A stretch of 64,000 nucleotides of DNA, taken from the NCBI GenBank assembly GCA_910576655.1, contig CAJTJC010000012.1:1-64000 (forward strand). Reading direction: 5' to 3'. Shown here piece by piece: positions 22,195-30,925 of the stretch (positions are counted from its first letter, which is position 1; each line of letters begins with the position of its first letter). The DNA comes from an uncultured Christensenella sp. (GTDB taxonomy: Bacteria > Bacillota > Clostridia > Christensenellales > Borkfalkiaceae). The notes below the pieces were generated by a model. It had not been told where the DNA came from, ran no database searches, and worked only from the letters and a program-made list of their open reading frames with translations. The position numbers and the translations under genes are program-made.

Positions 22195-23299
22195 TGACGG
22201 CCACCTCCCCGAGAACGGCAATTTGCATGTTTGTGAGCTCTATGTTCGCGGTCTCATCGTTCAGAGTAAGTCCCGTGTAGTCGAGCAAGCCCGGCAAGCC
22301 GTAAAGTATGGAGCTTATCGCAGACACGCGGACGATAACCGTCTGGCGCTCCGGAGTATTCAGCGCGAGGTCTTTCAGGTATGCGGTTATAGCGTCCTCG
22401 GCTTCCGCTTTTATCTGTTCTGCGGTCGAGCCGCTTTTAAGCTCAGCTGTAAAGCTGATATTGATTGAAACGCTCGCCGGAGCGACCGCCGCAAAGTGCG
22501 CGCCGATATTCGCCTCGCCATCTCCGAGTCCATCGCCTACGGTGTAAGTCTTGCCGTCTACCGTTACGGTTTTATCGAGCGTAATAGGGTCGACATACTC
22601 CTGAACCTGGTCGACGACCGCTTTCGCGGCCGGCGTTCCGTCCGTCCCGATAATTACGCCCATAACGGTGTTTTCTCCGGCAAAAAGCGGGAGTATTCTC
22701 GCCCGGCCGACGCCCGGAACCGACTCGCACCAGGTTTTATAATGCTGGCGGTTTCCGTTTTCCGCCGGGCCTGCGATTTTCTCCTGAATACGCTCGCGAT
22801 AATCGTCGTCGTTTTCCGCGTCCGCGCCCGGAACGATAAGCGAGCCGAATGTAGAGGAAACGAGCCCGATAACATTTTCAACCGGTACCGCCGCGGTATC
22901 TGAGAGAATATTGCTGCTTGCAATGCCGGGGGCTTCGGCCTCTAAATAAAGCGCGCCCTCGTCGTCTTGCTGTAAGGCGAAAAATAAGCCTTCCGCAAAG
23001 AAGCGGCTGCCGATGGGCGGCTGCGAATCTCCCGACCATTCGTATTCGTAGGTTGCAGGAATAGCAGGCAATCGGAAAACGCCGTACTCCGCGCCCTTGC
23101 GGTCAAGGTACTCGTCGACGGCGGTCGTAAGGAATACCAGGTCAAAGGCGGTACTGATGTCAGCGTAAAACTGAGCAATCTTAAACGCTGCGGACGCTAC
23201 CGCGTCATAAAAAATGCCGCCTTGCCGAAGGTCAACCTCAGCAGGAGCGGCCGCAAGGCATTCTTCCATAATTTTTTCATAGGTTCTGTCTTCAAACAA
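22178..23299 (-). CDS. Baseplate J-like protein (XkdT)
   Basis: 373 residues, TTG start after GGAGGTGATTTGA. MFEDRTYEKIMEECLAAAP ... and the central GADAENDDDYRERI with a conserved Asp-rich segment are standard baseplate J features. It forms the baseplate wedge at the end of the contractile tail. Confidence 0.92.
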   Translation of the reverse strand: MFEDRTYEKIMEECLAAAPAEVDLRQGGIFYDAVASAAFKIAQFYADISTAFDLVFLTTAVDEYLDRKGAEYGVFRLPAIPATYEYEWSGDSQPPIGSRFFAEGLFFALQQDDEGALYLEAEAPGIASSNILSDTAAVPVENVIGLVSSTFGSLIVPGADAENDDDYRERIQEKIAGPAENGNRQHYKTWCESVPGVGRARILPLFAGENTVMGVIIGTDGTPAAKAVVDQVQEYVDPITLDKTVTVDGKTYTVGDGLGDGEANIGAHFAAVAPASVSINISFTAELKSGSTAEQIKAEAEDAITAYLKDLALNTPERQTVIVRVSAISSILYGLPGLLDYTGLTLNDETANIELTNMQIAVLGEVAVNATVR

Positions 23300-23710
23300 T
23301 CAAATCACCTCCTCCATAACAAGCTCTCCGAAAATCGTATTTGCCTTAAAGCGAATGTACGCCCGCTCTTTTTCAAACGAGCAAGAGAAGTCGTAAATAT
23401 CCAGTATGCGGCTGTCGGCCAGGCATGCGTCTTTTACAAGGCGCGGGATTTCCGTCTCAATATACTCGTTCGTGGCGTCCGCCGCGATAATCGTTTCTTT
23501 TATCTCGCTGCCGTATTGATTATCATAAATCAGGCAACGAAAACGAGGCGTGAGCAAAGTCTTTTTGATAAACTGATTCGCCGCCTCCAGTCCGTCGCAG
23601 CTACCGAGCGAAAAAATCCGCCCGCGCTCGAGGTCGAGCCGGTAGGTCCTGGACGGCTGCTCCGCGGCGTCCTCTAACTCCGCAATCGGAATAGGAATAA
23701 AAACGCCCAT
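23300..23710 (-). CDS. XkdS-like baseplate protein (DUF2634)
   Basis: 136 residues. ATG at 23710 is 7 nt after GGGAGG, better than the GTG two codons earlier. RTYRLDLERGRIFSLGSCDG and the CLIYDNQYGSEIKETI stretch match DUF2634, the gp25-like wedge protein of PBSX-type tails. Abuts the baseplate J gene. Confidence 0.88.
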   Translation of the reverse strand: MGVFIPIPIAELEDAAEQPSRTYRLDLERGRIFSLGSCDGLEAANQFIKKTLLTPRFRCLIYDNQYGSEIKETIIAADATNEYIETEIPRLVKDACLADSRILDIYDFSCSFEKERAYIRFKANTIFGELVMEEVI

Positions 23711-23712
23711 CG

Positions 23713-24126
23713 TCACACCTCCCTGTCAAGAACATAATACTTTTTGCCCTCGTTGAAGCTGAGCAAATACACCGTATCGCCGAGCTTAAGCGCGTTATGG
23801 ACTTTCAGCGTCGCGTTGAAAATATTAAACGTCGCGAGGGCGTGCTGATTGGCGCCGGTGCCGCTTACGTGCCCGCCGTGCTCGCCGTCGTTTTTCGTCT
23901 GGCTGTCGAGCGAGCCTTTTCCCAGCATGAGGTCGCAGGTCGTCGTATAGTCCGATAAATGCCGGGGAACGCAAATAAGGTTTTCAGACAAGAGGAGCTT
24001 GTCGTCATTCACAACCTGGATTTTCAACGGTGCGGCCGAGACGACCTTTCCGCGCACGACGCCCATAGAGTCCGGTATCATGCCTTGAAACATTTCTTTA
24101 ATACTGGTAGGCTCTTTGATTTCCAT
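23713..24126 (-). CDS. XkdR-like tail protein (DUF2577)
   Basis: 137 residues starting MEIKEPTSIKEMFQGM, then a VVRGKVVSAAPLKIQV OB-like strand pair and KYYVLDREV at the end, as in DUF2577 tail-tip proteins. AAAGGAGGCGCCTT precedes the ATG. Fits the fixed PBSX gene order. Confidence 0.85.
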   Translation of the reverse strand: MEIKEPTSIKEMFQGMIPDSMGVVRGKVVSAAPLKIQVVNDDKLLLSENLICVPRHLSDYTTTCDLMLGKGSLDSQTKNDGEHGGHVSGTGANQHALATFNIFNATLKVHNALKLGDTVYLLSFNEGKKYYVLDREV

Positions 24127-24142
24127 AAGGCGCCTCCTTTCT

Positions 24143-24244
24143 TGCCCTGGGGCTCCCGTATCGCGTTTTTACGCCCTGGGCTTATACTTCTACTCCCAGG
24201 ATATAAAAACGCGATATGGGAGACTCTGGGCTTGTTCTGGCTTG
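24143..24244 (-). repeat. Palindromic element, copy C
   Basis: Arms of 19 bp (CTCCCGTATCGCGTTTTTA and its complement with one mismatch) enclose an inner stem CCTGGG/CCCAGG with a 14 nt loop. It starts 3 bp past the stop of the hub gene inside the late operon. It is the best paired copy and does not carry a T tract, so it is not a simple terminator. Confidence 0.85.
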
Positions 24245-24246
24245 TC

Positions 24247-25488
24247 TTACGCCCTGCTTACCAGGTTGGCGTCGACCCAGCCGTATACGTTGCTGTTTCC
24301 GTCCACGCTCGTGTAGGCGCCGCCGATAAGGTGGTAAGGGTGTTTCGCGCCTTTCGCTACGAGCGTGCATTTTGCGGGGCCCGCCTTTCTTGAGCCGCCC
24401 GTTGGACTTCCGGCCGTAGAGCTGACATAGTGGGGGCCGCCCGCAAAATTGACAATATCGCCGGCTTTGATTTCTCCGCCGGAGCTTTCTTTTTTCTCCT
24501 GCTTCGCGATTGACAAATCTCCCGCGACGCTGAGCTTTAGATTCATGCTGTGATAATGCCCTTCAAAGGTGTGCGTGTCTTCCTCCACGTAGTAGGTCTT
24601 TGAAATGCCCAGCGGCTTGACGATAATAAACACGCCCACGCCGGTTATCACTTCGGGAAGTCCGAGCGCCGTTACGGATAGGCTCGTCGTCGCCTTGTTA
24701 TTCTCGGCGAGCGTCGTGTTCACAAGCTCGGTAAGCTGGCCGGTGTTCATCTCGTCTTTTACCTGCACGACCTCCTGGAATATGCCGAGCTTCTTTTCAA
24801 GCGCCGCGTCCGTCGCCTCCGCAAGTACCGCGCCCTCTTTCGATAAGAGCTTGACGCGGGTTTTGATTTTCTCAATGCTTTTGCTTTGAGAATAGTCCTG
24901 CAAATTGACGCCGGTCTCAATCACCCATTGGAGGATATTTTCCCGGCGCTCTATCAAGCTCATTTGGTCGCCCTTGCATACGGGGTAGTAGCGAATGCCG
25001 GTCGCCTCAAACGTAAGACTCAGCGCGTCGGCAATAACGTCCCACGCTGTCGTCTTAGGTTTCGGTAGCTCGGGGATTTTATAGGCTGTATCGGCTACGC
25101 CGCTGAACGGAATACCGAAACGGGTACAGCAGTCGGCGAAAATCTCCGAGGCTTTTTTGTTCGTATAGTTGAACGTGTCTTTATTGTTCGCAAGGTAAAT
25201 GCCGTTGTCGTAGGCTTTCAGGCTCATCGTCTTTCTGCCGGATTGCGATTGCTGCATGAACATGCCGCGGAAAAGCTCCTCGCCCTTCCAGTAAAAAATA
25301 CATTGATGGCCTTGCTCCACGTCGATTCCGGTGCGGTCGTGCTTATAGCCGTCGTCGTCAATAAAGTCGACTTGCAGCGTTCGCGAAGACGAGCCTTTTC
25401 GTCCCGACCATTTCACCTTAGAGACAAGATTGCTCATGTCGTAGGCCGCTCCGCCTTTTATGACAATGAGCTTGATATAATCCGTCAT
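24247..25488 (-). CDS. XkdQ-like tail hub protein with SH3-like C-terminus
   Basis: 413 residues. Residues 1-~320 match the XkdQ/gpD-like hub family (MTDYIKLIVIKGG ... KVKWSGRKGSSSRTLQVDF). The last ~75 residues (AGDIVNFAGG ... HPYHLIGGAY ... NVYGWVD) repeat the SH3-like module of the endolysin. A tail hub with a wall-binding domain could help the tube dock on peptidoglycan. Overlaps the LysM gene by 4 bp. Confidence 0.88.
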   Translation of the reverse strand: MTDYIKLIVIKGGAAYDMSNLVSKVKWSGRKGSSSRTLQVDFIDDDGYKHDRTGIDVEQGHQCIFYWKGEELFRGMFMQQSQSGRKTMSLKAYDNGIYLANNKDTFNYTNKKASEIFADCCTRFGIPFSGVADTAYKIPELPKPKTTAWDVIADALSLTFEATGIRYYPVCKGDQMSLIERRENILQWVIETGVNLQDYSQSKSIEKIKTRVKLLSKEGAVLAEATDAALEKKLGIFQEVVQVKDEMNTGQLTELVNTTLAENNKATTSLSVTALGLPEVITGVGVFIIVKPLGISKTYYVEEDTHTFEGHYHSMNLKLSVAGDLSIAKQEKKESSGGEIKAGDIVNFAGGPHYVSSTAGSPTGGSRKAGPAKCTLVAKGAKHPYHLIGGAYTSVDGNSNVYGWVDANLVSRA

Positions 25489-26147
25489 GACGGCAACCTC
25501 AAAACCTGCCCCGGATAAATCAAGTTAGGATTCTTGATTTTGTCCGAATTGAGCTTTGCGATTTCCGTGTACCGGCTACCCGAGCCCAGGTATTTCGCGG
25601 CGATATTCCATAGGCAATCGCCTTTCTTGACAGTGTAAGTCTTTTCCTGGGCTCGGTTGTCGGTACGCGCCGGCGTCTCGGCGGGAGCGGTCGCCTTTTT
25701 TGCCTGCGTATCAATTTTTACTTGCCTTGCATGTACTTCCTTGTATTCCTTCAGCGTAAGCGAGTAGTGCAGCGAGCCGACGTCGCCGCCCTGCTCGGAA
25801 TAGCTAAAGTCCTCGATAATGCAAAAAATATTTATCGTCGTTCCCGTCACGATAAAATGAACCGGCAAGTCGCTCTTTTGCCATACGGTTATCTTATCTT
25901 TCAGGTCAGACGGCGGCGTCAGGTCCTCAAACTGGACGCCTGGGAACGGCGTGGACGGGAAAAAGCTGCTGAACGATATAACAATAGCCGTCGGGTCCTG
26001 CATGATAACGACCTCGCCCAGCCCTTGAATATCCACGCTCTTACTCGTCAGGCCCTTTTTTATAGTGATTTCTTCAGGCAAAACGGGGAATCGGAGCTTT
26101 TCCTTTTCCCCGTTATAAGTTAGCCACATCTGGTACTTAGAAGGCAT
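25485..26147 (-). CDS. LysM-domain tail protein (XkdP)
   Basis: 220 residues: an N-terminal XkdP domain (~1-140, with GLTSKSVDIQGLGEVVI), a short linker, and a C-terminal LysM (YTVKKGDCLWNIAAKYLG ... YPGQVLRLP). It sits at the base of the tail and may bind peptidoglycan. Overlaps the tape measure gene by 11 bp. Confidence 0.9.
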   Translation of the reverse strand: MPSKYQMWLTYNGEKEKLRFPVLPEEITIKKGLTSKSVDIQGLGEVVIMQDPTAIVISFSSFFPSTPFPGVQFEDLTPPSDLKDKITVWQKSDLPVHFIVTGTTINIFCIIEDFSYSEQGGDVGSLHYSLTLKEYKEVHARQVKIDTQAKKATAPAETPARTDNRAQEKTYTVKKGDCLWNIAAKYLGSGSRYTEIAKLNSDKIKNPNLIYPGQVLRLPS

Positions 26148-29100
26148 AGGCTCGGTCTCCTTCCTCGAAGATTTCAGAGCGGACGATTCCCATAAACGCG
26201 CCCTTTAGACGAGGCTCGACGATTTCCCATACAGTTTCTTCATCGGCGCCGGTTACGTCAATCTCGCCGCTGCCGTTTATGTCGAGCGTGATTTTCTTTT
26301 CCTCGGTCGAGCGGTAGGTCGCCTCGTTGCCGGTAAAGTCCTCGTCGCCATCCATATCCGCGCTAACAGAAACATGTCGGTCCATATCAAAGCTCGGCGT
26401 ATTCAGGCCGGCAGTCCTCGCTAAAATCTGATTCGTTTCGTCGGCGGTATAGATTTCCTCTCCGCCGTTAAAGCGAACAAGCTCGGGACCTTCTTCACCG
26501 ACGAGGGCGACGCCTCTCGGGGCGGATTCCGTGCCGGTCGCAAAACCTGGTACGCCTACGGTAGAAATGCCCTTACCGCCGAGCGCGCTCGCCGCCGCTC
26601 GGGCGACGCCTTCTGCCGCGGACCTTGCTTGTCCTGTCATGGACGAGATTTGGCTGATATACGCCGAAATAGTGCTTTTCGCCGCTGCCGCCGCTTCTTC
26701 GTCCATATTCATGTTGTTTACGGCTTCGTTCATGCGGTTCTCAATTTCGCCGAGCTTGTTGTTAAAGTCGGTTTGGATTTCCGCCATAGTTGTGGCCGCG
26801 TTATCCTTCGCGGTAGAGAGCTCGCCGAACTTGTCATTGATTTCCTGAATACGCGCTGCGGCCGCCTCGGGGCTAAGGTTCTCGATTTCTTCCATGAGCG
26901 CCTTTACTTGTCCGGCGCTTTCCTGGCTTCCGTCGCTTAGCTGTTCAAGGAACTTAGGGTCAAGGTCCATTTCCTGGAGCTTTTGCAGATTCTCGTTATA
27001 CTCGTTGAAAAAGTCGATTTGAGACTGCCACGCTTCAATAATCGCTTGACTTGAAACGCCGGATTTTTCCTCGACCTTTTCAAAAAGCTCAAAAGTACCG
27101 TCAAGGGAAGTCCTCGCGGCCTCGTAAGCCTCGTCGTATTTCTGGATTAGCTCGTTCAGGTCTTCCGATACGGATTGAATCGCGGTATTGACGGCTTCCT
27201 CGTAAGATACGGGCGCCTGCGCCGCTTCTTCTGCTGCGTCGGCGGCATCCTGCCAAGCCTGCTCCGTCTCCTGAATAATACGGTTGTTTTCGTCAAGGGC
27301 CGCTTGGAGGCGTTCCTGCTCGGCGGTAAACGCTTCAAGGTCTTCGTAAGTCTTTTTGGATTCACCGAACCAGCCCCAGCCATGCTTGTTTTCTTCCGCA
27401 GCTGCGACCTGCTCTTTCGCTTTGGCAAGCTGTTCTTCAAGCTCTACCTGCTGGGCGATTGCTTCGGCGTAGGCTTCGGCCTGCTTCTGCTGCCGCTGTA
27501 CCTCCGCTTGAGCTTCCGCCATTTTGCGCATTTCCGCAACGCTGCGGTTCAGCGAGCCGGTCGTCTTATCGTAGGTAAGCGCGAGCCCCGGCATTTGCGA
27601 ATTGAGCTTGTCGACTACTGCGGACATTTGCTGCTGCTCGGAAGCGGTAAGGCTCGTTTTGCTTTGGAGCTCCGCGAGCTTTGAAATAAGCGCGGTGGAG
27701 CTCTTTTCCTCGTTGTTAATCGAGGTCATGCTTTCGTTATAGCTTTCGGCGAGTTTTTGCTGGCTCTCAATCAGCTTGTCATTCTGCGCGACAAACTCCT
27801 CAAGAGTCATTCTGTTCGCCTCGTAAACGGCTCTTGCCGCTTCAAGGTCTGCCGCGAGCTTCTGCGCGGCCTCGGAGTTTTCACCTTCGAGCTCGACGGT
27901 GCGCTCGTATTCCTCATTAAGCCGTTCTACTTCCTCGTAGTGCTGCTTAGAGGTGGCCGAGAGCGCCGCCCATTCCTCGTCGACGCTATTAAGCCAGTTG
28001 AATAAAACGACGCCTATCGCAACGAGGGCGGCAATGGCGGCGACGATAAGGGTAATAGGCCAGATTGCCGCATTTAACGCGACGCCGAAAACAGTAACCT
28101 CTCCCGTCAAAATGGGGAGAAGCGCCATTTTGATTGCGAATACCGCAAGCAGGGCGCCGATTGCAGTCGTAACGGCTACCAAAACGCCGGCAAGAACGCT
28201 TAAGGCGGTAGTAAGCGCAGGGTGTTCCTGCAAAAAGCCGCCTATCTTTTCGACGATTCCCGCAAATGCGGAAGAAACGCCGTCGACGGCCGGGGTAACG
28301 ACCGACGAAAACGCGGTGCTAATACTGTTGGACGCTTTTTGCCATTTTTCTTCGAGAGTCGTCGCGGCGTCCGCGGTCTGGCTGAGCGTACCGTCTGCGC
28401 TGCTTACGGCGCTTATCCAGTCTTGAATCTCGAACTTGCCGTTACGGATTGCAAACGCCAATTCTGCGCCGGCGCGGCTGCCGAACGTTTCGACCGCGAG
28501 GGCCGTCGCGTCGCTTTCGCTCGCCATGTTCGCGATTTGCTCTATGACTTCCTGCATAGCGACGGACGCGTCTTTGCCGTCGTTGGTAAAGCCGGTAACC
28601 GCCGAACGGAAGCCCATCATAATAGAGGACGAGTTTAAGCCCTCGTATTCAAACATAGAGAGGAGCGCGATACTTTCATCTAAGCCATAGCCGAGCTGCT
28701 GTAAGGTCGCTTTATTCTGTACAATCAGATTGCTTAATTGGTCTACCGAGATACCGGACATTTGCCCGGCTGCGGAGAGCTTATCAAGCAGACTTTCGGT
28801 GTCTGAGACTTCGACGCCCCAGTTTTTCATAACCTTCGTTACGTTCTGGACCGCGCCGACGACCTCGCTTCCGGTTATCTGCGAATAGTCCATAAAGAGG
28901 GACGTTACATGGTCGAGCTCCGGCCCGGTTAAACCGAGACGCGTGTTAATCTCGCCTATAGCGCCGGCTACGGAAGAAAGGTCGTCCGTTTTCGCGTTGC
29001 TATAAACGTTCATCATGGACTTATTAAGGCCGTCCAGGGCGTCGCCGGTCGCGCCGGTCGCTTTCGCAACTACGGCCGAGGCGTCAGAAAACTCGTTCGC

Positions 29101-29763
29101 CATCTCGATAACCGCCTCGGTTATCTCGTTGACGAGTTTCGCGATACCCGCAGCGGCAAGCGCGGATTGAACGGCTTTCATAGAATCTTCCATGCTGTCG
29201 CCCGCCGCGCCCGCCTCTTTTTCGAGGTCCGCAAACTCTTTTTTATTCTGGTCGATAACCTTAGAGAGCTCGCCGATTTCCTTTTGAAGCGCTTTCGCTT
29301 CGTCGGAGTTTTTGCCGTACTGCAGCGCGGTGCCGATATAGGCGTTTTGCAGCTCCGTAAGCTCCGCCTCCAGCTCGGCGGTGGTCGCCTTAAAATCTTC
29401 CGTTACGCGTAAGCTCTTTTCGAGAGCGTCGGCGGATTCTTCGGCGGCCTTCGCCTGCGCGGTCAGGGCGTCCTCGGTTTTATAACCGAGCTCGACAAGC
29501 TCCTCGGTCGAATAAATGGCCTCCATAGCGGCCTTGTCGTAAGTACCGACCGCGGAGGTCCAGTGGTCGGCGGAGGAGGCGGCCGAGTCCATAGCTTTTG
29601 CCGCAGACTCCGCGCCGGCTGCCGCCTGCTCAAACGCGTTGCTCGCCGCCGAGCTTGCGGATTCCCATTGGTCGACTGCGCGGGCGCCGCTCGCCGCCAT
29701 TGTTTCAAACACCGAGCTTATTTCATCTACGCCCTTAAAAATTGCCGATAATACCGCGGACAT
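26137..29763 (-). CDS. Tail tape measure protein
   Basis: 1208 residues, long coiled-coil regions rich in Ala and Glu, a phage_tail TMP domain near 200-480, hydrophobic segments near 520-600 (VLAGVLVAVTTAIGALLAVF, then LIVAAIAALVAIGVVLF) and a C-terminal glycine/charged region. Length sets the tail length: at ~1.5 angstrom per residue this implies a tail around 180 nm. Start after AAAGGAGGCGGCTAAT. Confidence 0.93.
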   Translation of the reverse strand: MSAVLSAIFKGVDEISSVFETMAASGARAVDQWESASSAASNAFEQAAAGAESAAKAMDSAASSADHWTSAVGTYDKAAMEAIYSTEELVELGYKTEDALTAQAKAAEESADALEKSLRVTEDFKATTAELEAELTELQNAYIGTALQYGKNSDEAKALQKEIGELSKVIDQNKKEFADLEKEAGAAGDSMEDSMKAVQSALAAAGIAKLVNEITEAVIEMANEFSDASAVVAKATGATGDALDGLNKSMMNVYSNAKTDDLSSVAGAIGEINTRLGLTGPELDHVTSLFMDYSQITGSEVVGAVQNVTKVMKNWGVEVSDTESLLDKLSAAGQMSGISVDQLSNLIVQNKATLQQLGYGLDESIALLSMFEYEGLNSSSIMMGFRSAVTGFTNDGKDASVAMQEVIEQIANMASESDATALAVETFGSRAGAELAFAIRNGKFEIQDWISAVSSADGTLSQTADAATTLEEKWQKASNSISTAFSSVVTPAVDGVSSAFAGIVEKIGGFLQEHPALTTALSVLAGVLVAVTTAIGALLAVFAIKMALLPILTGEVTVFGVALNAAIWPITLIVAAIAALVAIGVVLFNWLNSVDEEWAALSATSKQHYEEVERLNEEYERTVELEGENSEAAQKLAADLEAARAVYEANRMTLEEFVAQNDKLIESQQKLAESYNESMTSINNEEKSSTALISKLAELQSKTSLTASEQQQMSAVVDKLNSQMPGLALTYDKTTGSLNRSVAEMRKMAEAQAEVQRQQKQAEAYAEAIAQQVELEEQLAKAKEQVAAAEENKHGWGWFGESKKTYEDLEAFTAEQERLQAALDENNRIIQETEQAWQDAADAAEEAAQAPVSYEEAVNTAIQSVSEDLNELIQKYDEAYEAARTSLDGTFELFEKVEEKSGVSSQAIIEAWQSQIDFFNEYNENLQKLQEMDLDPKFLEQLSDGSQESAGQVKALMEEIENLSPEAAAARIQEINDKFGELSTAKDNAATTMAEIQTDFNNKLGEIENRMNEAVNNMNMDEEAAAAAKSTISAYISQISSMTGQARSAAEGVARAAASALGGKGISTVGVPGFATGTESAPRGVALVGEEGPELVRFNGGEEIYTADETNQILARTAGLNTPSFDMDRHVSVSADMDGDEDFTGNEATYRSTEEKKITLDINGSGEIDVTGADEETVWEIVEPRLKGAFMGIVRSEIFEEGDRAYAF

Positions 29764-29764
29764 A

Positions 29765-30432
29765 TTAGCCGCCTCCTTTCACCTTAAAATGCAGAGAATC
29801 ACGCCGAACGGGGTGCGCGTTCTCGTATTGCTCGCTTGCGATATAGGCAAGCCGTTTCTGCCAGGGCCAGCCGAGGAAAACCTCCATCGGCAAATTGTGC
29901 CGCTGCCAAAGAACATGCGTCCAATACGCCTCCGAGCCCCGTTCGGCAATTAGTTTTTTGCCTCGTTAAGAACGTTCTCCTGTTCCTCCTGAGTGGGCTC
30001 GCTGGCGAGGCCGAGCGCGACCATAACGGCGCGGCTCACATGCGCGTACTCGTCAGCGCGCGGGAAAACCTTCAAAGGCATTTCCGCAATGTCGTTGCAG
30101 TTGAAGAACGCCATAAGCTCGGGGTCTTTCAGGTCGGGGTAAACAAGGGCCTCGGCGATAATGTGCTGAGACGCCTTGATATTGTCGCGCTCCACGCGGA
30201 ACGCAACTTCGCCGTTGGCAATATAGGGCGTACCCTTCTTGTCAACGGCGATACTCTTGCGCTTGTAGTTGTCATTGATTTTCTGAATCGTTTCGTTGCT
30301 GAGGACCTTAATCTCCAGCATGATAGGCTTGCCGTCCTCGTCCTTAATGCTGTCAGGTCCGGGTACGGTAACGATTTCCTCGGTCTTTGCCGATTCGCGC
30401 ATGAATACGCGCAGGTCTCTTTTTTGTGCCAT
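29765..30432 (-). CDS. Tail chaperone frameshift product (XkdN-GT type)
   Basis: The XkdN-like frame ends with the slippery heptamer A-AAA-AAC followed at once by its TAA stop (29950-29952). A -1 shift there opens a 62-codon extension (LIAERGSEAYWTHVL ... KVKGGG) that ends at 29765, two bases before the tape measure start. This is the same two-product arrangement as lambda gpG/gpGT, where both forms are needed for tail assembly. The product would be 222 residues. The extension has no start or ribosome site of its own. Confidence 0.85.
29950..30432 (-). CDS. Tail assembly chaperone (XkdN family)
   Basis: 160 residues (MAQKRDLRVFMRESAKTEE...), the zero-frame form of the tail chaperone. Matches phage_XkdN between tail tube and tape measure. 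It is thought to keep the tape measure unfolded for tube assembly. Start after AAGGAGGAATAACCTT. Confidence 0.88.
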   Translation of the reverse strand: MAQKRDLRVFMRESAKTEEIVTVPGPDSIKDEDGKPIMLEIKVLSNETIQKINDNYKRKSIAVDKKGTPYIANGEVAFRVERDNIKASQHIIAEALVYPDLKDPELMAFFNCNDIAEMPLKVFPRADEYAHVSRAVMVALGLASEPTQEEQENVLNEAKN

Positions 30433-30475
30433 AAGGTTATTCCTCCTTCATGATTTGCGGCGTGTGTACGCCGAA

Positions 30476-30910
30476 TTAAACAATATCTTTCGCGCTGAAA
30501 TTGATAACATCGTCGACGATTTCGCCGGCGCTGTCCAGTCGGGTCAAGGGAAGGTCGCCGGTCAGCACGCACCCGACGGCGGTAACAACGTCACTGCCGT
30601 AGTCGGCGTAGTAGTCGCTGTTTTCGTCGTTCATAATGCCCTGAATCTTGAGCTCAGGCGTGCGGTGAGAGGCGATATACTTCTTGATAATCTCTTTCAG
30701 CCAAGGCGTCGAGCGTCTGCGGGTAATGCTGCCCGCGATAGCGTAGCCGAGCCAGCGGCTGGAATTGGTCTGCTCGCCAATCTGCTTGCCGGTCCATACT
30801 TCGGGCGTGAAGTTAATGGTACAGGTCACGCTGTCCATGACTTCGATACCGTCAATAAAGACTTTGCCCTCGCGGAGCGAAATAGGGCTCTTGTTATACT
30901 CCTGAATCAT
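30476..30910 (-). CDS. Tail tube protein (XkdM)
   Basis: 144 residues (MIQEYNKSPISLREGKVFIDG), with VTCTINFTPEVWTGKQIGE, matching the PBSX XkdM inner tube family. It forms the rigid tube inside the sheath. Next to the sheath gene. Confidence 0.9.
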   Translation of the reverse strand: MIQEYNKSPISLREGKVFIDGIEVMDSVTCTINFTPEVWTGKQIGEQTNSSRWLGYAIAGSITRRRSTPWLKEIIKKYIASHRTPELKIQGIMNDENSDYYADYGSDVVTAVGCVLTGDLPLTRLDSAGEIVDDVINFSAKDIV

Positions 30911-30925
30911 AGTCGCTTATCCTCC

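Noticed and set aside
24143..24244. Palindromic elements as simple rho-independent terminators
   Set aside because: The stems are not followed by U tracts and copy C lies in the middle of the tail operon where termination would abolish downstream baseplate expression.
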